From assembly GCF_002895435.1 (NCBI RefSeq), contig NZ_POYJ01000002.1:1-64000 (forward strand): DNA of 64,000 bases. Reading direction: 5' to 3'. A program made the translations under genes and the position numbers. The DNA comes from Aquimarina sediminis (lineage in GTDB: Bacteria; Bacteroidota; Bacteroidia; Flavobacteriales; Flavobacteriaceae). Under the pieces are notes generated by a model. The model did no database searches, had not been told where the DNA came from, and saw only the letters and a program-made list of their open reading frames with translations. The first letter of the stretch is position 1, and each line of letters begins with the position of its first letter. Shown here piece by piece: positions 9,704 to 17,923 of this stretch.

Positions 9704-10270
9704 AAAAATTGGTTTTTAAATGATTAATAATTTGTATGTCCCCATCTAATAGTTTATAGAATAGGTGTTTATATATGTAATGAGTTGAGATTATGTTACC
9801 GTTGATTATTGTTTTTTTTGAATAATCGATCATTTTTTTCTGCAGATGGTTCTTGCAATGATGTAAGGGTACATTTCTTTACCGTAGATCCTCATTTCTT
9901 TACTGTAAGCGTATATTTCTTTACTGTAGATGCTTATTTCTTGAACGTAAGCATACATTTCTTTACTGTAGATGCTCATTTCTTGAACGTAAGTGTATAT
10001 TTCTTTACTGTAGATACTCATTTCTTAAACGTAAGTATACATTTCTTTATCGTAGATGCTTATTGCGCTAGTGTTGTCAAGGGGTTGAGTTTGGAAACCG
10101 AAGCTTGGTTGCGGACTACGTTTATTTATCGGATTTCAATTTTCTTATTCCACATCTTACCAACGTAAAATCACAATAAAGGCAAGACAAAACCCGATAT
10201 AACTCCTTAAAAAATTGTATTTCAATACTATTTCAAATAGAGTCTCATTTACTTTCCTTTTCTTTGTCTT
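9704..10270. other. Intergenic stretch holding a 21-bp tandem-repeat array
   Basis: About 570 bp between the helical protein and the EamA gene. The middle third is the tandem array described separately. Frames are open on both strands through the array only because the repeat unit is a multiple of three and lacks stops. No convincing gene is seen in the remaining sequence. Confidence 0.6.
9872..10060. repeat. Nine tandem copies of a 21-bp unit
   Basis: Nine consecutive 21-bp units with no indels. They alternate between two flavours: A, CATTTCTTTACTGTAGATGCT with small changes, and B, about CATTTCTTGAACGTAAGTGTA, so the higher-order period is 42 bp. Changes between units are single bases. The unit length of 7 codons keeps frames open on both strands; on the minus strand it would read as a Tyr/Glu/Lys heptad (YSKEMYA-type), on the plus strand as HFFTVDA-type. 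It sits upstream of the helical protein gene. Confidence 0.9.
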
Positions 10271-11197
10271 ATGATCTCCAACAAAGCAAAAGCTCATATC
10301 GCTTTATTATGTGTTAATCTTATTTATGGCGCAAACTATCTTGTTGCCAAAGGATTAATGCCTAATAAAATAGAAGCTTCGGCCTTAGTATTTCTTCGAA
10401 TTAGTGGTGCAGGAGCATTATTTTTGATTCTTAAGTTTTTTATTAAAGAAAAAGTCGAAAGAAAGGATATTCCTAAATTAGCATTATGTGGTTTTTTGGG
10501 GGTAGCAGTCAACCAATTTTTCTCGATGAATGGATTAAGCTTAACCTCTCCGGTTGATGCAGCTATTATTATTACTTCCCTTCCCATTTTTACTGTAATC
10601 ATAAGTTATTTTTTGCTTAAAGAGCCCCTAACCCTGCAACGCATTTTAGGAATCTCTATTGGTGGTATCGGAGCTGTTTTATTGATTTATTTGGGGGATT
10701 CGGGCTTGGGAACAAGCTCATTATTAGGAAATATTTTTGTTTGTATTAACGCCTTGTCGTTTGCGTTTTATCTAGTGATTGTAAAATCTCTAATGATAAA
10801 ATATCAACCGGTTACCGTAATTGTATGGACTTTTTTATTCGGGTTTATATCTATGTTCCCCTTTTGCATAGAAAAACTACTTCATACAGACTTCTCGTCT
10901 TTTGAAGTTTCAAACTGGATCTCTTTGTTTTATGTAGTGGTAGGTCCTACTTTTTTGGCCTATTTACTTAACATGTTCGCTTTACAATACGTAAAACCTA
11001 CAGTATCGGGAAGCTACATATATCTGCAACCAGCCGTTGCCATGATACTGGTAGCTATTATATCTTATATAGTAGTAGATAGTCAATACAAAGGGGATCT
11101 TACTATTGCCAAACTATTATGTTGTATTTTAATTTTTGGAGGAGTATACTTAATCAGTAGCACTCCAATACGCTGGCTTAAAAACAAAAGATCATAA
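10271..11197 (+). CDS. EamA/DMT-family transporter
   Basis: A 308-residue inner-membrane protein with about ten hydrophobic helices arranged as two EamA repeats of five. Landmarks are LCVNLIYGANYLVAKG in the first helix, PVDAAIIITSLPIFTVIISY in the first repeat and GPTFLAYLLNMFALQYVKPT in the second; the basic tail RWLKNKRS is cytoplasmic. Length fits the drug/metabolite transporter family, whose members export amino acids, metabolites or drugs; the substrate cannot be read from sequence. It is a single gene with its own upstream region. Confidence 0.88.
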   Translation: MISNKAKAHIALLCVNLIYGANYLVAKGLMPNKIEASALVFLRISGAGALFLILKFFIKEKVERKDIPKLALCGFLGVAVNQFFSMNGLSLTSPVDAAIIITSLPIFTVIISYFLLKEPLTLQRILGISIGGIGAVLLIYLGDSGLGTSSLLGNIFVCINALSFAFYLVIVKSLMIKYQPVTVIVWTFLFGFISMFPFCIEKLLHTDFSSFEVSNWISLFYVVVGPTFLAYLLNMFALQYVKPTVSGSYIYLQPAVAMILVAIISYIVVDSQYKGDLTIAKLLCCILIFGGVYLISSTPIRWLKNKRS

Positions 11198-11251
11198 AAT
11201 GTATTCCTATAGTAATAAGTGAATTATATATTCTTAAAAACAGGGATTCGA

Positions 11252-11404
11252 TTAGTGGCATCCACAATCTGTACCTCCACAAGATTTTGATGATTTTTTC
11301 TTTGCTGAAGAAAGGGAAGATTTCCAAAAGAATTTTTTAATTAAAAATCCAACTGCAATAGCAAAAACTAAAATAACCAATATATTTTGTACAAGAATAT
11401 TCAT
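11252..11404 (-). CDS. FeoB-associated Cys-rich membrane protein, 50 aa
   Basis: A short gene starting at ATG 11404 and ending TAA 11252. The 50-residue product has one N-terminal membrane helix (MNILVQNILVILVFAIAVGF), a basic stretch (KKFFWKSS, AKKKSSKS) and a C-terminal Cys cluster CGGTDCGCH. This matches the small FeoB-associated Cys-rich proteins found directly after feoB in many bacteria. It begins 37 bp after the feoB stop on the same strand, so it belongs to the feoAB operon. The cluster may bind iron in the cytoplasm next to the FeoB channel (inference from family and position). Confidence 0.88.
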   Translation of the reverse strand: MNILVQNILVILVFAIAVGFLIKKFFWKSSLSSAKKKSSKSCGGTDCGCH

Positions 11405-11441
11405 AATCTTTAAGGTCGTATAAAGATACTAAAACTAACTT

Positions 11442-13538
11442 TTACTTTAATACCTGATATGCAATTAATGCTACTCCATATGCAAAAATGCTCATAAAAA
11501 CCAGTTGAGCCAATGGCCATTTCCAGCTATTCGTTTCTCGTTTTACAATTGCTAGGGTACTCATACATTGCATAGCAAAAGCATAAAATAATAACAAAGA
11601 AATACCACTCGCTAAGTTAAACAATGGACCTCCTGTTACAGGACTAATCTCTGCCGCCATTCTATTTTTTATGGTTTCTTCTTCATCACTCCCTACACTG
11701 TATATAGTTGCCAACGTACCAACAAAAACTTCTCTAGCTGCAAAAGAACTGATCAATCCAATTCCAATTTTCCAATCGTATCCCAAAGGAGCTACAACTG
11801 GCTCTATTGCTTTACCTGCATATCCAATAAAAGAATACTCGAGTTTATGAGAAGCAATCTTCTGATCTAACTCTTCATCAGATAAATTAGGGTATTCCTT
11901 ATTAACAATCTCTTCTGCCATATCGAATTTCTCATTCGGACCAAAACTGGCTAGAACCCATAAAATGATCGAGATTGCCAAAATAATTTTTCCTGCTCCA
12001 AAAACAAAAGCTTTTGTTTTTTCGATGACATTGATGGCTACATTTTTGAATAACGGAATTTTATATCCTGGCATTTCAATTACAAAATACGATTTGCTTT
12101 TAATTTTAAGCAATTTATTAAGCACCCATGCCGATCCTACAGCCGTAGCAAATCCTAAAAAATATAACAACATTAATGTAAGACTTTGATAGCCAAATAC
12201 CCAAAACACTTTCTCATCAGGAATCACCAATGCTATAATAATAAGATACACAGGTAATCTCGCCGCACAGGTAGTAAAAGGAACCACCAGAATAGTAATT
12301 AGTCTTTCTTTCCAGTTTTCAATATTTCTTGAAGCCATCACAGCAGGTATGGCACAAGCAGTACCGGATACCAAGGGAACAACACTTTTACCACTCAACC
12401 CAAACCGTCTCATCACCCTATCCATAAGAAAAACGACTCTACTCATGTAGCCACTTTCTTCTAATATTGAGATAAAAAGAAATAGAAACGCAATTTGAGG
12501 AATAAAAATCACAATTCCTCCTAACCCCGGAATAATCCCTTCGGTAATCAGATCTACAAATGGTCCTGATGGTAATGCTGCCTTTGCCGCCTCACTTGCC
12601 CAGGCAAAAGCCTCATCGATTAAATCCATTGGATAGGAAGACCAGTCATAAATGGCCTGAAATATCAGCAACAGAATCCCTAAGAAGATAAAATACCCCC
12701 AAAACTTATGAGTTAACACCCTATCCAACCTTGCTCTTAGACCGGTAGCTGATTTTTCATCAATACTCAGTCCATTTTTGAGCACATTATTAATAAACTG
12801 ATATCGTTTGATTGTTTCTTTTTGTTGTAACCTCTTAAGTTCACTCTCAGATTTGATCTTAAAATCTGATGTAATAGATATATTCTGTTTATTTAATTTC
12901 CTAAAATTAACATCTTGTGTTATTACCAACCATAACTTATATAACGATTGATCCGGAAATGCTTTTTGCAGCCTCTCAAAATAATCCGAAGCGAAAGATA
13001 ATGCATTTACACAAGGTTCTTTTGATAATACTCTATAGGATTCTATTAATCTTTTTAGTTCTTCTATACCTTCTCCTTTGCGAGCACTAATTAAGGCTAT
13101 TTTTGTATTTAGTTCTTTTTCTAATAATGGAATATCTAATGAAATCCCTTTTCGGGTCATACGATCAGCCATATTGATTACCAAAATAACCGGGATTTCT
13201 AAATCTTTGATTTGAGTATAAAGAAGTAGATTTCGCTTAAGATTTTCTACATCACTCACTACCACTGCTACATCAGGGTAATCTTTATTGCTTTTATCCA
13301 GCAATAACTCAATAACTACATTTTCATCTAATGAAGAAGCATTAAGGCTATATGTCCCCGGTAAATCGAGAATATGAGCTTTTGTATCATTAGATAATTT
13401 ACAGACTCCTACTTTTTTCTCTACCGTAATACCAGGGTAATTTCCTACTTTTTGATTAAGTCCAGTAAGTAAGTTAAAAACAGATGTTTTACCGGTATTT
13501 GGATTTCCGATAAGTGAAACTTTAATTTGCTCAGCCAT
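11442..13538 (-). CDS. feoB: Ferrous iron transport protein B
   Basis: A 698-residue inner-membrane Fe(II) transporter with an N-terminal GTPase domain. G1 is GNPNTGKTS at residues 11-19, G3 DLPGTYS, G4 NMAD and G5 SARKGEG. The membrane part contains the two Gate motifs typical of FeoB (SGTACAIPAVMASR and the segment around SSFAAREVFVGTLATIYSVG). Length is slightly short of the 750-770 residues of enterobacterial FeoB, which is common in Bacteroidota. It follows feoA by 11 bp and precedes the small Cys-rich partner. Confidence 0.97.
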   Translation of the reverse strand: MAEQIKVSLIGNPNTGKTSVFNLLTGLNQKVGNYPGITVEKKVGVCKLSNDTKAHILDLPGTYSLNASSLDENVVIELLLDKSNKDYPDVAVVVSDVENLKRNLLLYTQIKDLEIPVILVINMADRMTRKGISLDIPLLEKELNTKIALISARKGEGIEELKRLIESYRVLSKEPCVNALSFASDYFERLQKAFPDQSLYKLWLVITQDVNFRKLNKQNISITSDFKIKSESELKRLQQKETIKRYQFINNVLKNGLSIDEKSATGLRARLDRVLTHKFWGYFIFLGILLLIFQAIYDWSSYPMDLIDEAFAWASEAAKAALPSGPFVDLITEGIIPGLGGIVIFIPQIAFLFLFISILEESGYMSRVVFLMDRVMRRFGLSGKSVVPLVSGTACAIPAVMASRNIENWKERLITILVVPFTTCAARLPVYLIIIALVIPDEKVFWVFGYQSLTLMLLYFLGFATAVGSAWVLNKLLKIKSKSYFVIEMPGYKIPLFKNVAINVIEKTKAFVFGAGKIILAISIILWVLASFGPNEKFDMAEEIVNKEYPNLSDEELDQKIASHKLEYSFIGYAGKAIEPVVAPLGYDWKIGIGLISSFAAREVFVGTLATIYSVGSDEEETIKNRMAAEISPVTGGPLFNLASGISLLLFYAFAMQCMSTLAIVKRETNSWKWPLAQLVFMSIFAYGVALIAYQVLK

Positions 13539-13549
13539 AAATAGAATTG

Positions 13550-13780
13550 CTAATAAATAATTTGAACTTCAATTTGGGCTGCAATTTCTTTGCGGATCGC
13601 AAGATGACTACCATTTATATTAAGATACATAGGACATTGAAAAGGAGCTGTCTGTATTAATTCGACCTCATTTCCCGGTAAACATCCCATTTCTAATAAC
13701 TTAAGTGGAATAGCATCTGAAGTAATCTCCTTAATCAAAGCACGTTGACCTCTCTTAAGTGTAGCAATTGTAGTATTCAA
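13550..13780 (-). CDS. feoA: Ferrous iron transport protein A
   Basis: A 76-residue SH3-like FeoA protein (TTIATLKRGQRALIKEI, KLLEMGCLPGNEVEL, LAIRKEIAAQIEV). The start has to be the TTG at 13780: the frame has a TAA two codons upstream and no ATG nearby, and the TTG start gives the usual FeoA N-terminus. FeoA binds FeoB and is needed for Fe(II) uptake. It is the first gene of feoA-feoB-Cys-rich protein. A near-perfect 16-bp palindrome and a TATTTTTG promoter element lie just upstream. Confidence 0.93.
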   Translation of the reverse strand: MNTTIATLKRGQRALIKEITSDAIPLKLLEMGCLPGNEVELIQTAPFQCPMYLNINGSHLAIRKEIAAQIEVQIIY

Positions 13781-13786
13781 GGTTTA

Positions 13787-13815
13787 TTTAGATTAATTTA
13801 AACTAAGCAAAAATA
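13787..13815 (-). promoter_or_regulatory. feoA: feoAB promoter element with metal-regulator-like palindrome
   Basis: On the minus strand TATTTTTG (13808-13815) fits the Bacteroidota -7 consensus TAnnTTTG. Just downstream, 13787-13802 reads TTTAGATTAATTTAAA, a palindrome with one mismatched pair, placed where the transcription start is expected. The form resembles DtxR/MntR-type or Fur-type iron operators, which commonly repress feo genes. The -33 element is not clear. Assignment to a specific regulator is inference. Confidence 0.45.
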
Positions 13816-13883
13816 GTGTAAAAAAACGTATTGAAAAAGCCAAATTTTTAAAATCAACAATCAAAGCAAGTCCAAATCAGTTC

Positions 13884-14555
13884 TTACTTATCTTCTTTTT
13901 TTAAAACAGTGATATCCTCAATTAGTTGATCTATATCTTCGGAGTTAGTACCGTCATAAAATCCCCGAATACGTTTCTGTTTATCCACCAGGATAAAATT
14001 CTCTGTGTGCACCATATCATATGGTCCTCCATCACCATCAGATTTGGCTGCCAGATAAGATTTTCGTGCCAAATCATAAATCTGTTTTTTATCTCCAGTA
14101 ACCAAATTCCACTTTTCGTCGTTTACTCCTTTCTCAATTGCATATTTTTTCAATCTTGCAACACTATCTATTTTCGGAGTTACCGAATGAGACAATAACA
14201 ATACTTCATCATCATCTAATACCCGTTCCTGAATTTCTTTCATATGACCAGTCATAATTGGACATATCGTCTGGCAAGTGGTAAAAAAGAAATCTGCGAC
14301 ATAAATCTTATCCTTATAATCTTGTTGTGTTACCTCTTTCCCATTCTGATTTGTTAATCTGAAATCTGAAATCTTATGATACTTTCTAATATATTGTACC
14401 GTAGTATCCACCAATTCTGTATTTACCATATCGGGTTCATACACTGGTAACGTACGATTAGGTTTAAGAATCGAATATATTATAGAAATGATAATTGCTG
14501 ATAGCACAAAAAGCACTACTGCAAAAAACTTATATTTTGAAAAAAACTGAAGCAT
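13884..14555 (-). CDS. SCO1/SenC-family copper chaperone-like protein
   Basis: A 223-residue protein anchored by one N-terminal helix (about residues 8-28) with a periplasmic thioredoxin fold. The copper-binding CxxxC motif is present as CQTIC in VADFFFTTCQTICPIMTGHM, and the distal His is present in MVHTENFILVD. SCO proteins deliver copper to, or reduce, the CuA site of cytochrome c oxidase. The neighbour across the divergent promoter is rseP, which does not refine the role. ATG at 14555. Confidence 0.92.
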   Translation of the reverse strand: MLQFFSKYKFFAVVLFVLSAIIISIIYSILKPNRTLPVYEPDMVNTELVDTTVQYIRKYHKISDFRLTNQNGKEVTQQDYKDKIYVADFFFTTCQTICPIMTGHMKEIQERVLDDDEVLLLSHSVTPKIDSVARLKKYAIEKGVNDEKWNLVTGDKKQIYDLARKSYLAAKSDGDGGPYDMVHTENFILVDKQKRIRGFYDGTNSEDIDQLIEDITVLKKEDK

Positions 14556-14573
14556 AGCGATCTAATATGCTTG

Positions 14574-14686
14574 CAAAATTACAAGGATTATCCTTGATAA
14601 AAATGATGTTTTTCATTAAAAAAATACTAAATATTAGAACTGCATGGCAGATTTTTTTCAAATACTCTTCTAAAAGGTTACTTTTG
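14574..14686. promoter_or_regulatory. Divergent SCO/rseP promoter region with 15-bp palindrome
   Basis: For the SCO gene (minus) TAATTTTG at 14574-14581 fits the TAnnTTTG -7 element. Directly upstream of it, 14582-14596 is a perfect odd palindrome, CAAGGAT-T-ATCCTTG, lying between the expected -7 and -33 elements, a usual place for a repressor site. For rseP (plus) TACTTTTG at 14679-14686 fits the same consensus, 27 bp before the ATG. The protein that binds the palindrome is unknown. Confidence 0.5.
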
Positions 14687-14712
14687 CGTGATTTAATTTT
14701 GAAGAACGACCC

Positions 14713-16032
14713 ATGAGTCCATTTTTTATAAAAGCTATACAACTACTATTAAGTTTATCTTTTCTTATCGTATTACACGAATTAGGGCATTTTATTCCTG
14801 CCAAATTATTTAAAACCAGAGTAGAAAAATTCTACTTATTTTTTGATGTCAAATTTTCTCTATTCAAGAAAAAGATAGGAGAAACGGTTTATGGGATCGG
14901 TTGGCTACCTCTGGGAGGATATGTGAAAATTGCTGGGATGATCGATGAAAGTATGGATACAGAACAAATGGCAGGACCACCACAACCCTGGGAATTTAGA
15001 TCTAAACCAGCTTGGCAACGATTGATTATTATGCTAGGAGGTGTTACCGTAAACATCATTCTTGGTTTTTTAATTTATATGGCTATTATATTTACCTGGG
15101 GTACTAATTATGTAGGTTTTGATGATATGCCTAATGGATTTGCTATCGAAGATTCATTTAAAAAAATGGGCTTCAAAGATGGAGATCGAATTCTTAGTGT
15201 AAATGGCAAGCCTCTAGAAGATGTAACGCAAATTAATCACTATCTCTTTATGCGTGATGTAAAAGATATTAGTGTTTTGCACCAAGATGGAAGTAAAGAA
15301 ACAATACAGATTCCTGAAGATATAGGAACAACCATGTTTGAAACAGGAGTATTACGACCTTTTGCCCCTATTATAGCACCAGTACTAGACAGTATTCAGG
15401 TTGGGTCTGCTGCAGATAAATCAGGACTTAAAAAAGGAGATAAGATATTAGCTCTTAATGGTCAAAAAGTTACATACTGGAGTGATTTTAACAGGTTAAA
15501 AATTGCTGATACTACCAAAAAGAAATTAGATATAAAGTATCTAAGAAATAATGTCGAAAATACTATAGAACTAACTCCAGATGAAGACGGGGTTGTTGGG
15601 GTATACCCTAAGGTAGATTACAAATACCAGCAAAAAGAATATTCTTTTGGCGAAAGCATCACCAAAGGATTTGATTTTGGATATTGGACACTACACGACT
15701 ATATTGCCCAGTTCAAGTATGTATTTACCAAAAAAGGAGCCAGCCAGGTTGGTGGATTTGGAGCGATTGCAGGATTATTTCCTGATGCGTGGAATTGGAG
15801 AGCCTTTTGGGGAACCACTGCTTTTATATCTATTATATTAGCCTTTATGAATATATTACCAATCCCGGCATTAGATGGTGGTCATGTGATGTTTCTATTA
15901 TATGAAATCATTGCGGGTAGAAAGCCAAATGACAAATTTATGGAATATGCACAACTAGCAGGTTTTATCCTTCTTATTGCTTTACTTCTATTTGCCAATG
16001 GTAATGATATCTATCGAGCTATTTTTAAGTAG
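14713..16032 (+). CDS. rseP: RIP metalloprotease RseP (site-2 protease)
   Basis: A 439-residue inner-membrane zinc protease. HELGH at residues 22-26 in the first helix gives two zinc ligands and the catalytic Glu, and the third ligand is Asp in NILPIPALDGGHV near the C-terminus. Two PDZ domains lie between: one around KMGFKDGDRILSVNGKPL and one around SAADKSGLKKGDKILALNG. RseP-type proteases cut transmembrane anti-sigma factors and other helices, including signal-peptide remnants. It is a single gene with a strong terminator 20 bp downstream. Confidence 0.96.
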   Translation: MSPFFIKAIQLLLSLSFLIVLHELGHFIPAKLFKTRVEKFYLFFDVKFSLFKKKIGETVYGIGWLPLGGYVKIAGMIDESMDTEQMAGPPQPWEFRSKPAWQRLIIMLGGVTVNIILGFLIYMAIIFTWGTNYVGFDDMPNGFAIEDSFKKMGFKDGDRILSVNGKPLEDVTQINHYLFMRDVKDISVLHQDGSKETIQIPEDIGTTMFETGVLRPFAPIIAPVLDSIQVGSAADKSGLKKGDKILALNGQKVTYWSDFNRLKIADTTKKKLDIKYLRNNVENTIELTPDEDGVVGVYPKVDYKYQQKEYSFGESITKGFDFGYWTLHDYIAQFKYVFTKKGASQVGGFGAIAGLFPDAWNWRAFWGTTAFISIILAFMNILPIPALDGGHVMFLLYEIIAGRKPNDKFMEYAQLAGFILLIALLLFANGNDIYRAIFK

Positions 16033-16052
16033 CTATTGCTACTGTAGCATTT

Positions 16053-16100
16053 AAAAAAACAGTCGTCAAAAACTAATGTAGTTTTTGACGACTGTTTTTA
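16053..16100 (+). terminator. Strong hairpin terminator after rseP
   Basis: A perfect 21-bp stem (arms 16055-16075 and 16079-16099, core CAGTCGTCAAAAACTA) with a 3-base ATG loop. A-tract and T-tract at the two ends make it work in either direction. Confidence 0.92.
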
Positions 16101-16319
16101 TTATAAATAGGTCACTTTACATTAGATTATTCTTTTTTCTCTACTGTAGTTATAATTTTAATCAAAATTATAATCCAATACGTTACTCTTGCTCAACGAT
16201 GCACCTATCTTCTCATTTACAATAGGATAACACCTCATCTTTAAGAAACTATTATGTACTTAAAACATAGTATCTCAAGAATATATTGTAAAAATGATTA
16301 AAAAATTAAAAAAAACTTT

Positions 16320-16347
16320 TTGAGATCTAAAAAATAGTATATATTTG
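16320..16347 (+). promoter_or_regulatory. Bacteroidota-type promoter of the tRNA-Asn gene
   Basis: TTG at 16320-16322 (inside TTTTTG), a 17-base spacer, then TATATTTG at 16340-16347. This fits the TTG/TAnnTTTG consensus of the Bacteroidota primary sigma factor. The tRNA begins 42 bp downstream. Confidence 0.75.
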
Positions 16348-16389
16348 CACTCGCAAAAGGGAAAACACTCCATGTTTGCAGACATAAAT

Positions 16390-16463
16390 TCCTCCTTAGC
16401 TCAGTTGGTTAGAGCATCTGACTGTTAATCAGAGGGTCCTTGGTTCGAGTCCAAGAGGGGGAG
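16390..16463 (+). tRNA. tRNA-Asn (GTT)
   Basis: A 74-base cloverleaf. The acceptor stem is TCCTCCT with AGGGGGA (one T-G wobble). The D-arm contains AGCTCAGTTGGTTAGAGC. The anticodon stem-loop is CTGACTGTTAATCAG with anticodon GTT, read as Asn. The T-arm is CTTGG-TTCGAGT-CCAAG and the discriminator is G. CCA is not encoded: the sequence goes on as CAAAA. A hairpin with T-tract follows. Confidence 0.97.
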
Positions 16464-16470
16464 CAAAATG

Positions 16471-16506
16471 AAGCCTTAACTTTTAGTAGCTAAGGCTTTT
16501 TTGTTT
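16471..16506 (+). terminator. Terminator after tRNA-Asn
   Basis: AAGCCTTA pairs with TAAGGCTT around a short loop and is followed by six T, eight bases past the tRNA end. Confidence 0.85.
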
Positions 16507-17075
16507 TCTAAAACTATTTGCTTAGACTAAAAAAAGGGATCAAGACCAATTGTTGTGTTTATGCAAATATTCTAGTTAATCTAAAGAGAAAGAATTCTAC
16601 ATTTTTAAGTGTATACCCACTATTAGTAAGGTTTGAACATTTCCATTTTTATCCAATAACACGAGAAAGTCCCTAACACTCCCTTGTTTTATCAAATGAT
16701 ATTTTCAAAAATTTCACATTATCAAACAAACAATCTTGCTTAATCTAGTTCTAACAATAAGAATAAAATTACTTCAAAGAAGGTTTTCTTTTTAACTTGA
16801 TGAAAATCTTAGGTTTCCAAACTTTCTTCTTAACCCCGAATCAGAGCCTCGAGGAATTCTATCGGTTAAATTGGTATAAATGGGAATTTTTTCCATTTTT
16901 TGGGAGTTTTTTCCATTTTTCGGCACAATAAATTGATGCAATTTTGTGATATAAAATTATTTAACACCATTTACAGCTTTGCTCTAGAAGATCATATAGA
17001 ACGAATAAAGCCTAAACAAATTTTGTAAACCATTTCTAAAACTTAAAAATAAATTCACCCATTAAAAAAATACAG
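16507..17075. other. 570-bp intergenic stretch before the SDR gene
   Basis: No gene or RNA is recognised here. The only structured element is a doubled TGGGAnTTTTTTCCA motif at 16881-16915 (listed separately). Confidence 0.5.
16881..16915. promoter_or_regulatory. Tandem operator-like motif TGGGAnTTTTTTCCA
   Basis: The 15-base word TGGGAATTTTTTCCA (from 16881) is repeated as TGGGAGTTTTTTCCA exactly 20 bp later (from 16901). Each copy is roughly dyadic (TGG...CCA). The 20-bp spacing is about two helical turns, as in cooperative operators. It lies some 160 bp before the SDR start codon. The regulator is unknown. Confidence 0.4.
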
Positions 17076-17795
17076 ATGAAAAAATTAAATCATAAAAAAG
17101 CAATTATTACCGGTGGCGCAAGAGGATTAGGTAAAGCTACCGCAATCGCCTTTGCAAAAGAAGGTATAGATGTAGCCCTTACAGGTAGAAACGAAGAAGC
17201 ACTTAAAACCACAATTGAGGAGTTAAAAACATACAATGTAGCGGCTATCTATACGGTTTTTGATGTTAGTGATTACCAAAGTGTTCAAAAAGGCATCAAA
17301 AAAATAATAGATGCTTGGGGCGATATTGATATTTTGGTAAACAATGCAGGTATAGCTGCCTTTGGGACGGTTAACGATATGGATGTAAATCTATGGACTC
17401 AAATTGTTACAACAAACCTTTTAGGGATGTATTATGTAACTAAAGAAGTATTACCTCATATGCTAAAAAAGAACGTAGGTGATATTTATAATGTTTCGTC
17501 AACAGCAGGTTTAAATGGAAACCCTACAACTTCTGCATATTCGGCATCCAAATTTGGTGTTATAGGCTTCTCCCAATCTTTAATGAAAGAAGTGCGTAAA
17601 AACAATATTAGAGTTTGCACCTTAACACCTAGTACAATTGTGTCTGATATGTCTCGCGATTTAGGCATTATAAACGAAGATACTCTAGAGCGCACACTAC
17701 AACCAGAAGATTTTGCAGAATTAATTGTATCCAGTTTAAAACTACCAAGAAGAGCTATGTTAAAAGATGCAGCTTTGTGGTCTACTAACCCATAA
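17076..17795 (+). CDS. SDR-family oxidoreductase (FabG-like)
   Basis: A 239-residue classical short-chain dehydrogenase/reductase. The NAD(P)-binding motif is TGGARGLGKA near residue 13, NNAG follows in the middle, and the catalytic triad is Ser in NVSSTAG with YSASK. It resembles 3-oxoacyl-ACP reductase in length and motifs but stands alone rather than in a fatty-acid cluster, so the substrate is open. The next gene, 128 bp downstream on the same strand, is a Yellow/MRJP-like lipoprotein and may be co-transcribed. Confidence 0.88.
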   Translation: MKKLNHKKAIITGGARGLGKATAIAFAKEGIDVALTGRNEEALKTTIEELKTYNVAAIYTVFDVSDYQSVQKGIKKIIDAWGDIDILVNNAGIAAFGTVNDMDVNLWTQIVTTNLLGMYYVTKEVLPHMLKKNVGDIYNVSSTAGLNGNPTTSAYSASKFGVIGFSQSLMKEVRKNNIRVCTLTPSTIVSDMSRDLGIINEDTLERTLQPEDFAELIVSSLKLPRRAMLKDAALWSTNP

Positions 17796-17923
17796 TTTAG
17801 ATTAACACAAGTTTGGATTGTTATACCAAACTACAACTACCCCCTTTGCACTTTGGATTTTCTTATACAGTAAATTCAAAGCGCTAATAGTATCACTCAT
17901 AAAACACAGTAAAATTATTACAA

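Noticed and set aside
9809-10168. Open frame of 119 codons on the plus strand across the 21-bp repeats
   Set aside because: It is open only because the repeat unit is 21 bp without stops; composition is Phe/Thr/Val-rich and unlike a protein, and the opposite strand is also open. It is kept only as part of the repeat finding.
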